From Manis javanica (Eukaryota; Chordata; Mammalia; Pholidota; Manidae), in contig NC_133167.1 in the NCBI RefSeq assembly GCF_040802235.1, positions 45,382,001-45,446,000 of the forward strand: 64,000 nucleotides of DNA, written 5' to 3'. The notes below the pieces were generated by a model. It had not been told where the DNA came from, did not search any database, and saw only the letters and a program-made list of their open reading frames with translations. Positions 1 to 13,572 of the stretch are shown here, one piece after another (the first letter of the stretch is position 1; each line of letters begins with the position of its first letter). The translations under genes and the position numbers were made by a program.

Positions 1-10
1 GATATAGATA

Positions 11-472
11 TGCTAAGGGTTGACTTTCTTTCCCTCAGTTCTCATCCCGACCAAAACAGAGAACTGAAAAGACAGAGAGAGACACAGTAGTGAAGCAGAG
101 TGTTTTATCTGAATACACTCCAAGGGAGGAGCGGGCCAGAGTCAATGCAGGTGAAGGCCTACATATTGCATTCTAGCAAGGAGGTGCCTGTTTGACAAGG
201 TGAGGTTATTTAATGCCATCCGTCTCAGCCATCTATCTCAGTGCACACGTCCTTTCCCACAGTGAGGTATGGTTTGGGCAGTTCTTAATTTTGTTCAATT
301 GCTCTAGGTTGGGACCAGTTTGGCCTGGTTCCAATAGACAAGAAGTTATCTCCTAGCAAAGCCTTTGTTGTCTTCACATGGGACTCCCGACCTGGGCAGA
401 GTTTAGGCAGTTTTTCTCTTGAGCCTTATCTTCCCCTTGCCTGGCTGCTCAGGTTGATTTTTTTGCCTAATA
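11..472 (-). mobile_element. Solo LTR, class I ERV-like, minus strand
   Basis: Read on the minus strand, this segment parallels the LTR at 14572-15122 over most of its length: a G/A-rich 5' part, a block reading GGGAGTCCCATGTGAAGA and a downstream block TTGGAGTGTATTCAGATAAA near a CTACTGTGTCTCTCTCTG stretch, the usual R/U5 layout with a degenerate poly(A) signal. The 5' TG has decayed to TA (position 472-471); the 3' end is CA at 12-11. Flanks GATA (7-10) and GAAA (473-476) are a possible decayed 4-bp target duplication. No internal retroviral sequence adjoins it, so it is a solo LTR. The class is inferred from LTR style and 4-bp duplication. Confidence 0.72.
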
Positions 473-479
473 GAAAGAC

Positions 480-3400
480 CTATGGCTGCTTCTGTTTATT
501 TTTCCTGCTTTTCGTATCTGTTTTTCTAGGTACCCATTATTAAGTAAGACAGGAAAATGTTATTTGAGGACCATTGCTTCTTTAATTATAAGTCTATCTC
601 TTTGTTATATAATTATTAATTCTGATTAATATATTGATTCAGATTGAGGGTGACATCTATGGGCAGGGGGTATATGTACTTTGGAAAGACAGTTGAGACC
701 TTCCTAACATAGTTCAATTTAGAACTTTGATTCATAGCTAATGTCATTTAAGTTGGTATTACCTTTTTTTAAATTTCAAGGATCAATAACTAAAGTCAGG
801 TAAGTTTCCTCATTTCCCTTCAAAGTCTGTTGCCATCGCAGATATTTCTTTCTGGTTAGACAAATAATACTGGAGACTTCTCAAGTTTCTGTTTCTGATT
901 ATCTCAGCTTGTATGAGAAAAGGAGAGCAAAATCTTAGCCCACATAAGGGAAATACCCACAAAATGTGACTATATTATTTCCTTTAGGAAAAGAGGAGAA
1001 AAAATTCTGTACTCAGTATACCTAAGGCTAATTATTTACATTTTGGTTTCAGTTAAATGATGAAGCAGGTAGCTATCTGAAGAAAACTGTTATAGTACCA
1101 TATATATTAGATAAAGTTTTAAGTTTTTATCCTTAAGTACAATAAACATGATAAACCAATAATGATCAATTTTCTCACTCTTTAGGGAAAATAATTCTGC
1201 TAGTGAAATAAGTCTTAATGTGAAAACCTGGAATTTTTTGATTGTGTTCTAATAGTAAGTATCTGGGGAGAGGTCTGAGCTTAGTTCGAGATTGGAACTG
1301 CAGCTGTGGTGACTATACCCATGTGTTCAGGTGATGTCCTGAGTTCAGCTTCTCGGAATCATACTGTAAAGAAACAGGGAGATCCAGGCGGCTGAGTCAG
1401 AGTCCTCCCACAACCATTAACATGTTGAACTTCAGCGGCTTCTGTTCAGACTGTAAAATATCAGACCCATGGAAGGATAAAAACTATGGGCCCAGAGAAT
1501 GAGAGGCAATTGGTGCCACTTCCTTTTTATCCATAGAATCCCATAAATAGTTCTTTTTCTCTTGATTCCTCCCACTGAATGATCACTATTTTACATTTTT
1601 ATAAAGACCAGTTAGTTTGTCCAAATTGCCATTTCTTTTACTCCTAACACATAATCATATAATCAGGAATGAGACATTTTCTTGTTAAATGCCCTACTTA
1701 ATTCGCTTGATTGTAATTTTCTGAGAATGGAGACCAGATTTTTAATTTTTTGTAAGCTACTTAAAGTCCTAAAATAAAGTTTATTTATGAATGGTTAAAA
1801 TTTATCACATTGTGTACTTTTCCTATCCTGCAAAGGATGTAGTATATAAAAAGCAAATTAGTTAAGGCTCAGTTTGAAATATACTAATATTATAATCTGC
1901 CTCAAGTATAGTGATAGAAATGAAAGATTTTTAAAGGATTTAATCTCTTTCTGGGCTTCTCAAAAAGATTGTTTTTTGAAAGAATTCTTATCTGTAGGAT
2001 AACTTATCTCTGTCTGCTACCCCACAGGTTCCACACACCCCATTCTGTCAAGTTTATCAGCCTTTGAAATCTTTATCTTGCCTTCTTCCAGACATATTAA
2101 AACTTGCCATTCTTTTTTATCCTAACTCTGTCTATATATACTGTTTTCCTTAGATTTTTAATCATGTCTCACATGATTATGTGTAAGCTTTCATGCTGAT
2201 GTTTAAACTCCTGAGACATCTGAGGAAAACTACAGACTCCTTTCTCAAGTGCAAATACACACATGCATAGATTTTTTTTCACATACATTTTCAAAGACTA
2301 TCCACGGGTGCCCACTCTGTCAGGTCTTTTTAGGTGAGGCTTCCAATGCCTATTAGGAAGGATAGATGGTTACTTGTATTAACTGGGCCCCTGAACGTGA
2401 TGGTAACATGAAATGCAGATAAGTGGTAGCAGAGAGAGTGATGCTGACATCATAATGATTTGGCAAACACTGGTGCCTTGGAAACCTTTTTTAAGGGCTA
2501 TAATTAATTAATAAAAATTTAAAATGGCTTTAAAGGAGCTTCATGCAGGGATGATCACTTATAGGAAAAAAATCTCTTGCCATGTAAATTGAGACTAATC
2601 TAAATTCTCCTTGGGATTAAACATCTTTTTTCAGGTGGCACATTCCTCAGCAATTCCTTAAGAGAAAAATATATACAAAAATGTTAATCCTGGAAAGTCT
2701 GGGACTGTAATAAAATTATTGGCTCTGAAAGAAGGGATTGGGTGTATCTCTAAGATGAATTGTTTATCTCACAATTTTTAATAACTCAGTAGAAGCAAGA
2801 CATGGATTCCATAATGATTTCTTTACTGTGATCTTGTTTCCTTTCCTCATAGACTGGTATGCTAAATGAGATTAAAACTGTAGAACCTAAATAAGATGTA
2901 TAGAAACTTGAATGATGTACACATGCATAATTATAAAACCAAATTCTAATGCTAAGTATAAATTTTATCTACAATGTTTGCTACTTGGGATTATCTGTGT
3001 GTTTCAGTTAACATAATTAACTGAGCAGGAAGCACCTGAAACTAAGCTTCCTTTTATAAAGAGAGAAAGTTTTAACTTTTGCTGTCAATTACATTTCCCT
3101 AGCTTTCAGCAGGTAGAAGTAACCAGGAAGCAGGGGAGGAAAGATAAGTATGAGAAATTGTGATAGGAATCTATATCAGTAAGAGCAGTCTTTAATTTGT
3201 AATAAACTCTGGAGACTATGTAAATAACATTGTTGAGCAAGTGACAACTCGATTGGTTTTAAGCTTGTAGAGTTCATTTGTCATCTAAATTAGGAAAGAG
3301 AGAGAATAGCTGCCCAGGCTGTTACTATTATCAGAAAAACATAATGAAACAAACTGCTTATCTGAGATAAAATAATTATTATGTAGAAATAGTGCATTTA

Positions 3401-3640
3401 AGTTTTTCATTGTACAAACATATAAATGTATTTACTCATCTAACATAGTTGCTGGGATTGCAAAAATGTGTTGATCTTATCCACTCAAAAAAAGAAAACA
3501 GTCAAAATATATGAAATGATGGCTTTCAACTAGTTAAATATTGGTCACTGAAGGACAGTGATAACATATGGATTCCATATGGATGGGAAACAAGAGCTCA
3601 GTCCTATATTCTGACATTTGTTTCAGTGCACTGATTAAAG
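480..3640. other. Unassigned AT-rich DNA, no gene seen
   Basis: About 3.2 kb with no open frame above background and no repeat I can name. The segment 1250-1520 is less AT-rich than its surroundings and could be an eroded ancient repeat, but I cannot assign it. Confidence 0.5.
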
Positions 3641-5236
3641 ACAGCTTCCATACCAAAGGAAAGGGAAGGGGACCTTTGGAATTGCCCAGTGGTCTCCCTG
3701 AGCTGGGGAGATGAAGCAGGGAGTCTGGGAGGCCACGGTGGCTAGAGTATGCAGGACAGAGTACCAGAGAGTAAAGAACTGCACCGCAAGAGAGATACAG
3801 AGATTTCAGATGACCCTCAAGTCTTCAGCTTAATGCTGATTAGTGCATGCCTGAGAGAAAGGTGCCCAAGTTTAGGTAAAGAACCATCTAGAAGGTCTAG
3901 AGGGATCACACTTAGAACATATGTAAAGCTGAGACTATTTCTTGTCCCTAAATTGCAAAAATCTCAATTCATGAAGCATCTAGTAATCAGAAGGTTAACC
4001 AAGAATAAACATTTCTCTGATCCTGCCTACAGCAAAGCTTAACAGCAAGATAATAAAATACCATATTGTTTCCAAGTCATTACATTGCCAGAATAGAGCT
4101 CAAGAATACTTAGAGGAATACAACATATCCAGCACCTGAGAAAGTAAAATTCATAGTATCATGCATTCAAATCAAAATTACAAAGCATGTAAAAAAAAAT
4201 AAACTATAACTCATAATGAGAAGAATCAAAAAAACACAGAAATGACACAGAAAATAACAAAGATATTAAAACCATAATTATACCTCTCTTCCATTTGTGC
4301 AAGAAGCTAGAAAGAAGAGAAAGTAGAGAAAGAACAAACCCAAACCAAATACCTAGAGAAGAAAACAATTATTGAATGTACACTATATAAGATTATAAAC
4401 AAATTAGTCATAGCAGGAGAAAAGATATAACATGTAAATTGAAACATAAGGAGGAAAAGAAGACTAAAAATCATGAGTGGCGCATTAGTGAGCTGTGAGG
4501 TAACTTCAAGCATCCTAATTAATGTATGTGTAACTAAGATCCTGGGAAGAGAGGACAGTGCCTGAAGAAGAAAATGACACCAGATGGAAATGTGGATCTA
4601 TGGACAGAATAAAGATGCCAGAGCAGGTAACTACCTGGGCAAACATAAAAGACTTTTATATGTTTAAATCTCTTTGAAAGATAATTATTTCATTAATCTT
4701 GACAAATGTACCATACTGATATGTTAATAAAATGGATCTGGGCTATATGACAACTCTTTCTAGCTTCACAAGTTTTCTATAAATCTGAAGGCAGCCTAAA
4801 TTTTAAAAAAATATTTAAAAAATATAACTGCTTGAAACCAAAATAATGACACTGAGTTTGTTCTTTATAAATACATAGAAACAAAATGTATGACAAAAAT
4901 AGCACAAAGGCTAGGAGGGGAAAAGAGGAAGTACACTGTTTGGGATGATACTGTTTGAGAAATGTGTAATATCACTTGAAGGAGACCGTGATGAATCAAA
5001 GATGTATATGGTAAGCCCAAAAGCAACAACAAATAACAAAATAAAGAATGATAGCAAATAAACCAACAAGGGAGACAAAAATATTATCTTATATAAACCT
5101 AATTCCAAAAGAAGACCCCAAAGAAGTAAAAGAGGAGAGAAGAACAGATAGGACCAATAGCAAAAACAAGCGATAGACAAATTCAAACATATCAGTTATC
5201 ACATCAAATTAAATGTTTTAAACACCACAATTTTTA

Positions 5237-5423
5237 AAAATGTTGTAATCATTAATATACAATTACATGACCAACATTGTGGTTACTAGATTCCCCCATT
5301 ATCAAGTCCCTGCCACATACCCCATTACAGTCACTGTCCGTCAACATAGTTAGATGCTATAGAGTCACTACTTGTCTTCTCTGTGCTATACAGCCCTCCC
5401 TGTGTCCCCCCTACATTATGTGT
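5237..5423 (-). mobile_element. Short 5'-truncated L1 3' UTR copy, minus strand
   Basis: The plus strand reads TTAATATACAATTACATGACC and then the conserved block seen again at 47000-47110, 48130-48250 and 60050-60180, so this is the extreme 3' UTR of the young L1 family in reverse. It is flanked by similar sequences, AAACACCACAATTTTTA at 5220-5236 and AAACACCTCAATTTA at 5424-5438, which fit a decayed target-site duplication. About 187 bp, so severely 5'-truncated. It sits inside the older plus-strand L1. Confidence 0.8.
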
Positions 5424-6639
5424 AAACACCTCAATTTAAAGGCAAATATTTTCTGATTGAATAAAACAGCAAGACACAACTATACATTGCTTAAAAAACT
5501 CACTTTATATATGAACACACAAATTCAAAGTACAAGGATGGAAAATATACAACTTTTGCATCAATCAGAAGAAACCTAAGGTGGTTATATTAATAGTGAA
5601 TTGCATTTTACAGCAAAGAGTATTACAAAGAGGGCCATTTCATAATGATAAAGGGAGAGATTATTAAGAAGAAAATCCTAAGTGTTTATGTACCTAATAC
5701 CAGAGCTTCAAATGATATGAACAAAACTGATGGAACAGGAAAGGGAAGTAGATAAATCCAGAGATACAGTCAGAGAGTTCAACAACTATACCCAAAATTT
5801 AACATAAAAAAATACACAGAGGAGGAGCCAAGATGGCAGCGTGAGTAGAGCAGCAGAAATCTCCTCCAAAAACCATATATATTTTTGAAAATACACCAAA
5901 TACAACTCTCCCTAAAAGAGAGACCAGAAGATACAGGACAACATCCAGGCTACATCCATACCTGCTAGAACCCAGCACCTCACGAAGGGGGTAAGATAAA
6001 AGCCACGCCCAGCGGGACCCGAGCACCCCTCACCCCAGCTCCTGGTGGGAGGAGAGGAGTCAGAGCCAGGAGGGAGAGGGAGCCCAGGACTGCTAAATAC
6101 CCAGCCCTAGCCATCTGCACTGGGAGAGAAGACACACAGTACACGGGGTGCTGGATACTAGGGAAACGGGACAGTAAAAGCTGCGAGTGCATCCTCGCAG
6201 CCAGAGCCCATGGGACAAAGAAAAACAAGTGCTTTTTGAAAGTCTTAAAGGGACAGGGACCCCACAGCTGGATGGAAGTATCCCGGGACACTTAGCCCAG
6301 CAGCTGGGAATTCCACGGAACTCCAGACACCCTAGCCCCCTGGGTGGCAGAACAGCTCTGAAGCCCCTCCCGGCGATAAAGAGCCTCCCGCCCATTCCCC
6401 TTCAGATGCGGCTCTGCCATAGTGGAGCAGCAACCTGAAACTGGCAACGCCTACAGCAGCAGGGTAGAGTTTCCTTCACAGTGGCCGGGCAAGAATTAGA
6501 AACCCCATCTGCATGTAGCTGCCCAGCACAAGCCACTAGGGGTCTCCGTTCTTCCAGGAGAGGAAGGCCACAAACCAGGAAGAACGGACATTCTCCCAGC
6601 CAACACAAGCGCCAGCTCCCTATGACTACCTCTATCACC

Positions 6640-7383
6640 ATGAAAAGGCAAAAGAATTTGAAACAGACCAGACTAACCCAGACATCCTCCCCTGAGAAGG
6701 AATCTGAGGAAATAAACCTAACCAATCTCCCTGAAAAAGAATTAAAAATAAAGGTCATAACCATGCTGATGGATCTTCAGAGAAATATGCAAGAGCTAAG
6801 GGACGAAGTCCAGAGGGAGATTACAGAAATAAAACAATCTCTGGAAGGACTTAAGAGCAGACTGGATGAGGTGCCAGAGGCCATTAATGGAATAGAAATC
6901 AGAGAACAGGGACACAGAGAAGCTGAAGCAGAGAGAGATAAAAGGATCTCCAGGAATGAAAGAATTTTAAGAGAACTGTGTGACCAATACAAAAGGAACA
7001 ATATTCGCATTATAGGGGTACCAGAAGAAGAAGAGGGAGAAAAAAAGATAGAAAATGTCTTTGAAGAAATAATTGCTGAAAACTTCCCCAAACTGGGGGA
7101 GAAAATAGTTGCTCAGACCACAGAAGCATACAGAACTCCCAACAGAAGGAACACAAAGAGGACAACACCAAGACACATAATAATTAAAATGGCAAAGATC
7201 AAGGACAATGACAGAGTATTAAAGGCAGCTGGAGAGAGGAAAAAGGTCACCTACAAAGGAAAACCCATCAGGCTATCATCAGACTCCTCAACAGAAACCA
7301 TACAGGCCAGAAGAGAATGGCATGATATATTTAATGCAATGAAACAGAAGGGCCTTGAACCAAGAATACTGTATCCAGCATGA
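6640..7383 (+). pseudogene. L1 ORF1p, C-terminally truncated by a stop
   Basis: L1 ORF1 protein, the RNA-binding trimeric chaperone that packages L1 RNA in cytoplasmic particles. I start it at the ATG at 6640 (MKRQKNLKQ), which lines up with the ORF1 start of the L1 at 30326; an in-frame ATG at 6622 and a GTG-initiated extension upstream are less likely. Residues about 40-130 are rich in K, E and R with heptad spacing (coiled coil). The RRM-like core follows (RNNIRIIGVPEEEE), then the C-terminal domain (KRTTPRHIIIKMAK, WHDIFNAMKQKGLEPRILYP). An AGA-to-TGA change ends the frame at 7383, dropping about 37 residues that are still readable up to about 7493. Otherwise open for about 247 codons. 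Confidence 0.88.
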
Positions 7384-7807
7384 TTATCATTTAAATATGA
7401 AGGAGGGATTAAACAATTCCCAGACAAGCAAAAGTTGAGGGAATTTGCATCCCACAAACCACCTCTACAGGGTATTTTAGAGGGACTGCTCTAGATGGGA
7501 GAAGTCCTGAGGCTAAACAGATGTCACCACAGAAAATAAAATCACAGCAGAGAAAACAGACCAACCAAATACGAACAAAAGGCAAAAAATAAAATCAACT
7601 ACCTACAAAAGCAGTTAAAGGAAACACAAAAGAGAATGGAATCAAATGTCCAACATATGAAGAATGGAGGAGGAGGAATAAGAAGGGAGAGAAATAAAGA
7701 ATCACCAGACAGTGTCTATAATAGCTCAACAAGCAAGTTAGGTTAGGCAGTAAGATACTAAACAAGCTAACCTTGAACCTTTGGTAACCATGAATCTAAA
7801 GCCTGGA

Positions 7808-9199
7808 ATGGCAATAAGTACATATCTTTCAATAATCACCCTAAATGTAAATGGACTGAATGCACCAATCAAAAGACACAGAATAATAGAATGGATAAAA
7901 AAGTAAGACCCATCCATATACTGCTTACCAGAGACCCACCTCAACCCAAAGACATGCACAGACTAAAAGTCAAGTGATGTAAAAACATATTTCATGCAAA
8001 CAACAGGGAGAAAAAAGCAGGTGTTACAGTACTAGTATCAGACAAAATAGACTTCAAAACAAAGAAAGTAACAAGAGATAAAGAAGGACATTACATAATA
8101 ATAAAAGGGTCAGTTCAACAAGAGGTTATAACAATTATAAACATATATGCACCCAACACAGGAGCACCAGCCTATGTGAAACAAATACTAACAAAACTAA
8201 AGGAGGAAATAGAATGTAATGCATTCATTTTAGGAGACTTCAACACACCACGCACTCCAAAGGATAGATCCACCAGACAGAAAATAAGTAGGGACACAGA
8301 GGTGCTGAGCAGCACACTAGAACAGATGGACCTAATAGACATCTACAGAACTCTACATCCAAAAGCAACAGGATACACATTCTTCTCAAGTGTACATGGA
8401 ACATTCTCCAGAATAGACCACATACTAGGCCACAAAAAGAGCCTCAGTAAATTCCAAAATATTGAAATTCTACCAACCAACTTTTCAGACCACAAAGGTA
8501 TAAAATTAGAAATAAATTGTACAAAGAAAGCAAAAAGGCTCACAAACACATGGAGGCTTAACAACATGCTCCTAAAAAAATCAATGGATCAATGACCAAA
8601 TTAAAATGGAGATCCAGCAATATATGGAAACAAATGACAACAACAACACAAAGCCCCAACTTATGTGGGACGCAGCAAAAGCAGTCTTAAGAGGAAAGTA
8701 TATAGCAATCCAGGCATATTTAAAGAAGGAAGAACAAACCCAAAGGAGTAGTCTAACATCACAATTATCAAAATTGGAAAAAGAAGAAAAAATGAGGCCT
8801 AAAGTCAGCAGAAGGAGGACATAATAAGGATCAGAGAAGAAATAAACAAAATTGAGAAGAATAAAACAATAGAAAAAAATCAATGAAACCAAGAGCTGGT
8901 TCTTCGAGAGAATAAACAAAATAGATAAGCCTCAGGCCAGACTTATTAAGAGTAAAAGAGAATCAACACACATCAACAGAATCAGAAACAAGAAAGGAGA
9001 GATCATGACGGACCCCATAGAAATAGAAAGAATTATTAGAGAGTACTATGAAAACCTATATGCTAACAAGCTGGAAAACTTGGAAGAAATGGACAACTTC
9101 TTAGAAAAATACTACCATCCAATACTAACCAAGAAAGAAACACAAAATCAAAACAAACCAATTACCAGCAAAGAAATTGAAGTGGTAATCAAAAAACTA
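7808..9199 (+). pseudogene. L1 ORF2 fragment: endonuclease domain, broken
   Basis: Start of L1 ORF2, which encodes an APE-like endonuclease followed by reverse transcriptase. From the ATG at 7808 the sequence reads ISTYLSIITLNVNGLNAPIK with frameshifts and stops. The clearest open part, 8176-8595, carries the endonuclease motifs GDFN, RIDHIL and SDHKGI. Downstream segments (8606-8824, 9005-9235) read as the linker toward the RT domain, in several frames. The fragment ends after [12 protein letters not shown], so no RT catalytic motif is present. Non-functional. Confidence 0.85.
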
Positions 9200-9814
9200 G
9201 AAAATTTGATGAACACTATAAATAACTTTATCTAATTAACATAAAACATTCTATTCCACATGTGCTTTTCAAGGGTACACAGGACTTTTGCCAAGGTAGA
9301 TTTTATTAAGGATCATAAAATATATCTCAGTAAATTACTAATTATTCTATCCATGTAAAATAGGTACTGTGACCCTAATGAAATCAAACTGGAAATAATA
9401 AAAAGAAAGACATTTGAAGAATCTACAAATATTTGGAACCTAAATAACACTCTTCTAAAAAACTCATGAGTCAATGTTGAAATCACAGGGATATTAGAGG
9501 ATATTTGAACTGAATAAAAATGAGAGCACAGCATTATCATAATATAGCCAAAGTAATATTTAGACAGAAATTTATAGCAAGAAAATGAAAAAAAACTGAG
9601 AGAGGATATCAGTGAAATAAATTATTTAAAAAATGTATAAAATTAATAAACCTCAATGTAGACTGATAAGGAAAAAGAAAAGGCACAAATTACCAACGTC
9701 AAGAACTAGAGGATTCACATCATTACAAATTCTAGTATAAGAAAATACTATTAACAACTTTATGCTAATAAATTTGACAATTTAGATGAAATGGTTGATT
9801 TCTTGAATTTACAT

Positions 9815-10090
9815 TCACAATGTTGTACAATCACCAGCACTATTTCCAGAATTTTTCATCCCAAACAGAAACTCTGCATCTATACTCAACAACTCATTCA
9901 TCTCTTCCTCCTCCAGACAAGATGATGGCTACTTAATAACCTCTAATCTACTTTCTGTCTCTATGAATTTCACTATTCTACATGTTCCATATATGTAGAA
10001 TTATGAACTATTTGCTCTTCTTTGTCTAATTTCACTTAGTATAATATTTTCAAGGTTCATTCATGCAGCATGAATCAGAAACTCATTTTG
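9815..10090 (-). mobile_element. Old L1M 3' UTR fragment, minus strand
   Basis: The plus strand resembles the reverse complement of an old L1 3' UTR: the run TTCTGTCTCTATGAATTTCAC, then a TTTCACTTAGTATAATATTTTCAAGGTTCATTCATG block typical of L1 3' regions. Boundaries are soft. Confidence 0.5.
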
Positions 10091-13000
10091 TATTCAAGTA
10101 TATTTGAAATCAGTTGCAAAAAAAAGAGCATGTGTACACATAAGATATTTTGATTTATTTTCTGAGTTCTTTCTAAATGAACTTTAAAAATAATATCAAA
10201 ATTTTGCAACATACCCTATTATTCTGTAGACTCACCCATTTACTGAAATTTACTTCATTTCTAAGTCTTTTAAGGTGATGCTTAGAGATGGGTTATTACG
10301 GGATTCAAGAATGGGATAGATGATAAGAATCACAATCAAGAGAGAGAGAAGGAGGTTTGAGATAGGACAGTGGTGATGCTGAGGATGTGGTACAATTGAA
10401 AGGGGTCAGTGGCACACTATGCTTGCTAATAAAAACACTACATTATTAGAGCCATATTGATTGGTACTTTCACATTCCTGATGTTGAAATAGCCTCATCC
10501 ACAACATTTATTCAGTCTAGGTAATGCTACCCTCACATTTTGAGAGGGGACTTCCTCGTAATAACTTCATAAACCCAGGGATATGTGGTCCACTAGATGG
10601 AACAATTGCAATAAGAAATATTGCAGCACTGGGACTTGCTACTATGGGCCATGGTGTCCTATTACTCTCTGGTTTTCAAAGTAATATTAAAATGTGTTTG
10701 TTCCAAATAAGACGAAACATATTATCCCAAAGGAAGAGACATGAACATAGTAGAATTGGCTTGGGTCCAATTTTTTTTTTTATTGACTCTAGAAAAGAAG
10801 AGAAGTGGAAATGATTAGTTTGCTCTTAGCCTTTTGGTAGTTCAGTCTGTCTTTCTACATGGCACCTGCCACTTAAGAGAAATGGAGACAGGGAGAGAAG
10901 GGTAGTGGGAAAACTGAACTCCTGGAGAAAATAAGTGACACCAACAAAGCAGCTTTTGAGGGTCTTAAATACCCAAGGGAAATGGTATAACATGAACAGA
11001 ACTCTCTGGAATAACTTGCACCCTTTCTTCATTGTGGTGAGATTTAATATCCAGAAACAAGGACTTCAATGCTCACTCCCTGTCTGGACTTCAGATTTCT
11101 CCTAATGATGTGATAACAATCAGAAAGAATTAGAGTATTGGTATATTTCCAATAAAAGGTATAATGTATTTTAAAATATTTTTGTTTTTAAAAAAGGCAA
11201 CTTTGCAAGTTTAAATTCCCCCAGTTAAATATTTTAGATGGTAAACAAAAAAGGGTGGCTAGATACAGCCTTTATTGAGAATAGATGAGTTGGCATGTAA
11301 TGTACTTCTTAGATTATGTCTACCTAGCAAAAATAATTTGGTGACATAAATAAACCATTTTAATTAATAGTATCATTCAATTTATTTAATTTATACTAAT
11401 ACAAGATTTTTTTGAAGACCTTATTGAGTACTTCTCTTTTCATATTGTTTCTCATGCCCGACCCCTTACATTACCCCAAGGATGTATGCTTTGCATTGTT
11501 TTTTCCTGCTATTAGGTAGATATCAGTTGAAATCTGTCTTAAAGTTTGTGACACTGAATTGCTTAAAACAACCATTCCTAAAGAACCTGTACCACATTTA
11601 CTATGCAGTGAGATTGCTAGGCATTCTGAGTATAAGTAAAGCCTTTTGAGCTTGGGCTTTTCCCTTCTGTAGTTTGTCATCTTGTCCAATTATCTTTTTA
11701 GTTTGAATAAGGTAGATAACTAAGGTCAGGAAACAAATTTTCAAGAAAGGAGTAAACTAGTGTTACAAAAACTATAGCTTAATACAAAAACAGTTTTCTA
11801 TTTCATAATTTATTATTTTTAAGTTTAGCAATAATGTTTATAATGGAAGACTCCAGTCAAAACATTTGTACAAACAACAATCAGATGTGAAGCATAGAGT
11901 TACAATCAATCACACCAGCAAGTACCAGTTGATGGCATAATCCACTTAACAGGAGCATTTTAACAAAACATTTCCCAAAGGGGTTTTGATCTAGTCACTG
12001 GCAGTAAACCAAATGCTTAAAGATACCAGACTGCACCTTTAAAACAACACCTTGTCCAATTCAGCATACCTAACTGAGAGGGAAACCAAATAGTAGTGTA
12101 TGTATCAGTGAAGAGCCCCAACAAGAGTCTATGTCAGTCACCTGAGGAAGATTCATCTGGTTTCCCAATATAACTATTCAAATTGTTAATAGTATTTTAA
12201 AGTTTTAATCTTATGCCTATAATGTTAATTATCTGTATTTATGTAAGTATTTTTCAATCTATGTTGATCCTTATGGATATTTATATCAGTTTATTAACGT
12301 ATAGCCCCAAATTAGAATTTCATACTCCCATAAATTTTTACAGACTATTCCCCTTTAGTTTAAGGATTAGATGAGATATAGATAATATGTCTTGAAGTAA
12401 TCATGCATTAGAATGGTGAATTTGAAAGAATCCCAAAAATGTTTTACGAAGTACTGTGTTAGGTTAAAAAACTTGGCAGTATCTCAAATTTAACACAATT
12501 TTTTGTCTCTAATATAAATATTATGCTTGTACACATAAAATATGACTCTCTGTGCTGTAAGTTTCCTGCTTGGGTTCTGCCCTTTGTGTTTATCACATAA
12601 TTTACAAAGTCATTTTGTGACTAATTTCTAGAGCACTGAGTCACAGTGTGGCTGTTGCTTATCTTTTCTTTTCTACAAGGCACTGCTCTTTGCCCTCATT
12701 TTTTGTAGCACTCTTATACGAATGAGATTTTTCCATATTTAAATAATTGTGTCATTATAATTGCATGGTTGTTTCATAACCAGCAAGTACACTATGTAGG
12801 TATGTCATCTATTGCTTTAATTTACATAACTGCACTGCAGATAGTGCAATCACATATATCTTTATTTAAATATCTTAGAATATGAGCTTTTGGTCTTTGG
12901 AGACTTGTAAAACATTTCATAAGAGGGATTAACTAATGCTGGCATAAAACATTTCATTTAGATTACAAGAATTCTAATGTGTATACCTCATTTTAAATAT

Positions 13001-13320
13001 CACCAATTAAGAGCAATGAAAGAAATTTCTTTAAATATAAGGCTGGCAGAGAGTCTCTTTGTTATATTTCTTAATGTTACTAAATAATATTTAAAGGTAA
13101 ACCAAATCTTCAGAAAATTCTAATTAAACAGATACAATTAATAATTGTCACTACAAACTTAAAATTATAAAAAAGGCTACATCTTACCAACTTCTTACAA
13201 AAATGTTCATGATTTTAAAAACATGAAGTAAATGCTGAGCTCTAAGAACTAAATGGTAAGTTTGCAGAACTTAAGAATTAGATGCTTAAGAATTAAATGC
13301 TAAATTCTAAGAAATTAATT
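10091..13320. other. Unassigned AT-rich DNA
   Basis: No supported gene. A short frame at 10524-10814 (96 codons) has no recognisable domain. The stretch 11800-12160 is of higher complexity than its surroundings and could be a conserved or retroposed segment; no frame supports a protein and I cannot name it. Confidence 0.4.
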
Positions 13321-13572
13321 TTGCATTGCATTTTGAGTTTGTTTATAGAGAAGAGTTGATTTTCATTTTAGGGTTACAGACAGTGGTTTTCCTCTACCAG
13401 TCATTGCTACTCTGTACCCTGCTCTTCCCCCAAGTAAGAAGAAATAAAGGTTATTTCTCATGTCGAGAAAGTATATTGCCAAGTACTCACAAGTAAAATC
13501 TCTGAAGAAAGTTCTTGGAAAGATTTTTGCAAAGCGGAGCTGAAGTTGAGGCTATTTTGTTTTCTCTTCCAG

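Larger units (their letters stand above)
5818..9199 (+). mobile_element. Young L1 missing its 3' half, plus strand
   Basis: Begins with a typical L1 5' end (GGAGGAGCCAAGATGGCAGC at 5821) and keeps a 5' UTR of about 820 bp, ORF1 (6640-7383, truncated) and the ORF2 endonuclease region up to the peptide [12 protein letters not shown], then stops at 9199. Reverse transcriptase, the C-terminal domain, 3' UTR and poly(A) are missing, and the host L1 resumes within a few bases. L1 copies are normally 5'-truncated, so loss of the 3' half with a complete 5' end implies a later deletion, recombination or an aberrant insertion. Close in sequence to the L1 at 29689-41210. Confidence 0.9.
3640..9830 (+). 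mobile_element. Ancient L1 (L1M-like), plus strand, interrupted twice
   Basis: Decayed plus-strand L1. 3640-4660 resembles the 5' UTR/ORF1 area of mammalian-wide L1M elements (for example the block around 4130-4290). 4850-5220 and 5430-5815 resemble ORF2 endonuclease sequence, ending just before the short linker that follows the GDFN-type motif. After the inserted young L1, 9201-9800 continues the endonuclease domain in register and runs on to the start of the RT region. All frames are broken. It is the outer host of two nested insertions: an antisense L1 3' UTR fragment (5237-5423) and a young L1 (5818-9199). Subfamily not determined. Confidence 0.65.

Noticed and set aside
6093-6438. 100-120 codon frames on both strands near an L1 start
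   Set aside because: They lie in the L1 5' UTR, which is GC-richer and non-coding.
5818-9235. TTAACATAAAA-like sequences at 5801 and 9237 as a target duplication of the young L1
   Set aside because: Both positions can be explained as parts of the older L1 (different ORF2 positions), and the right copy lies about 40 bp past the point where the young L1 ends, so it is likely coincidental.
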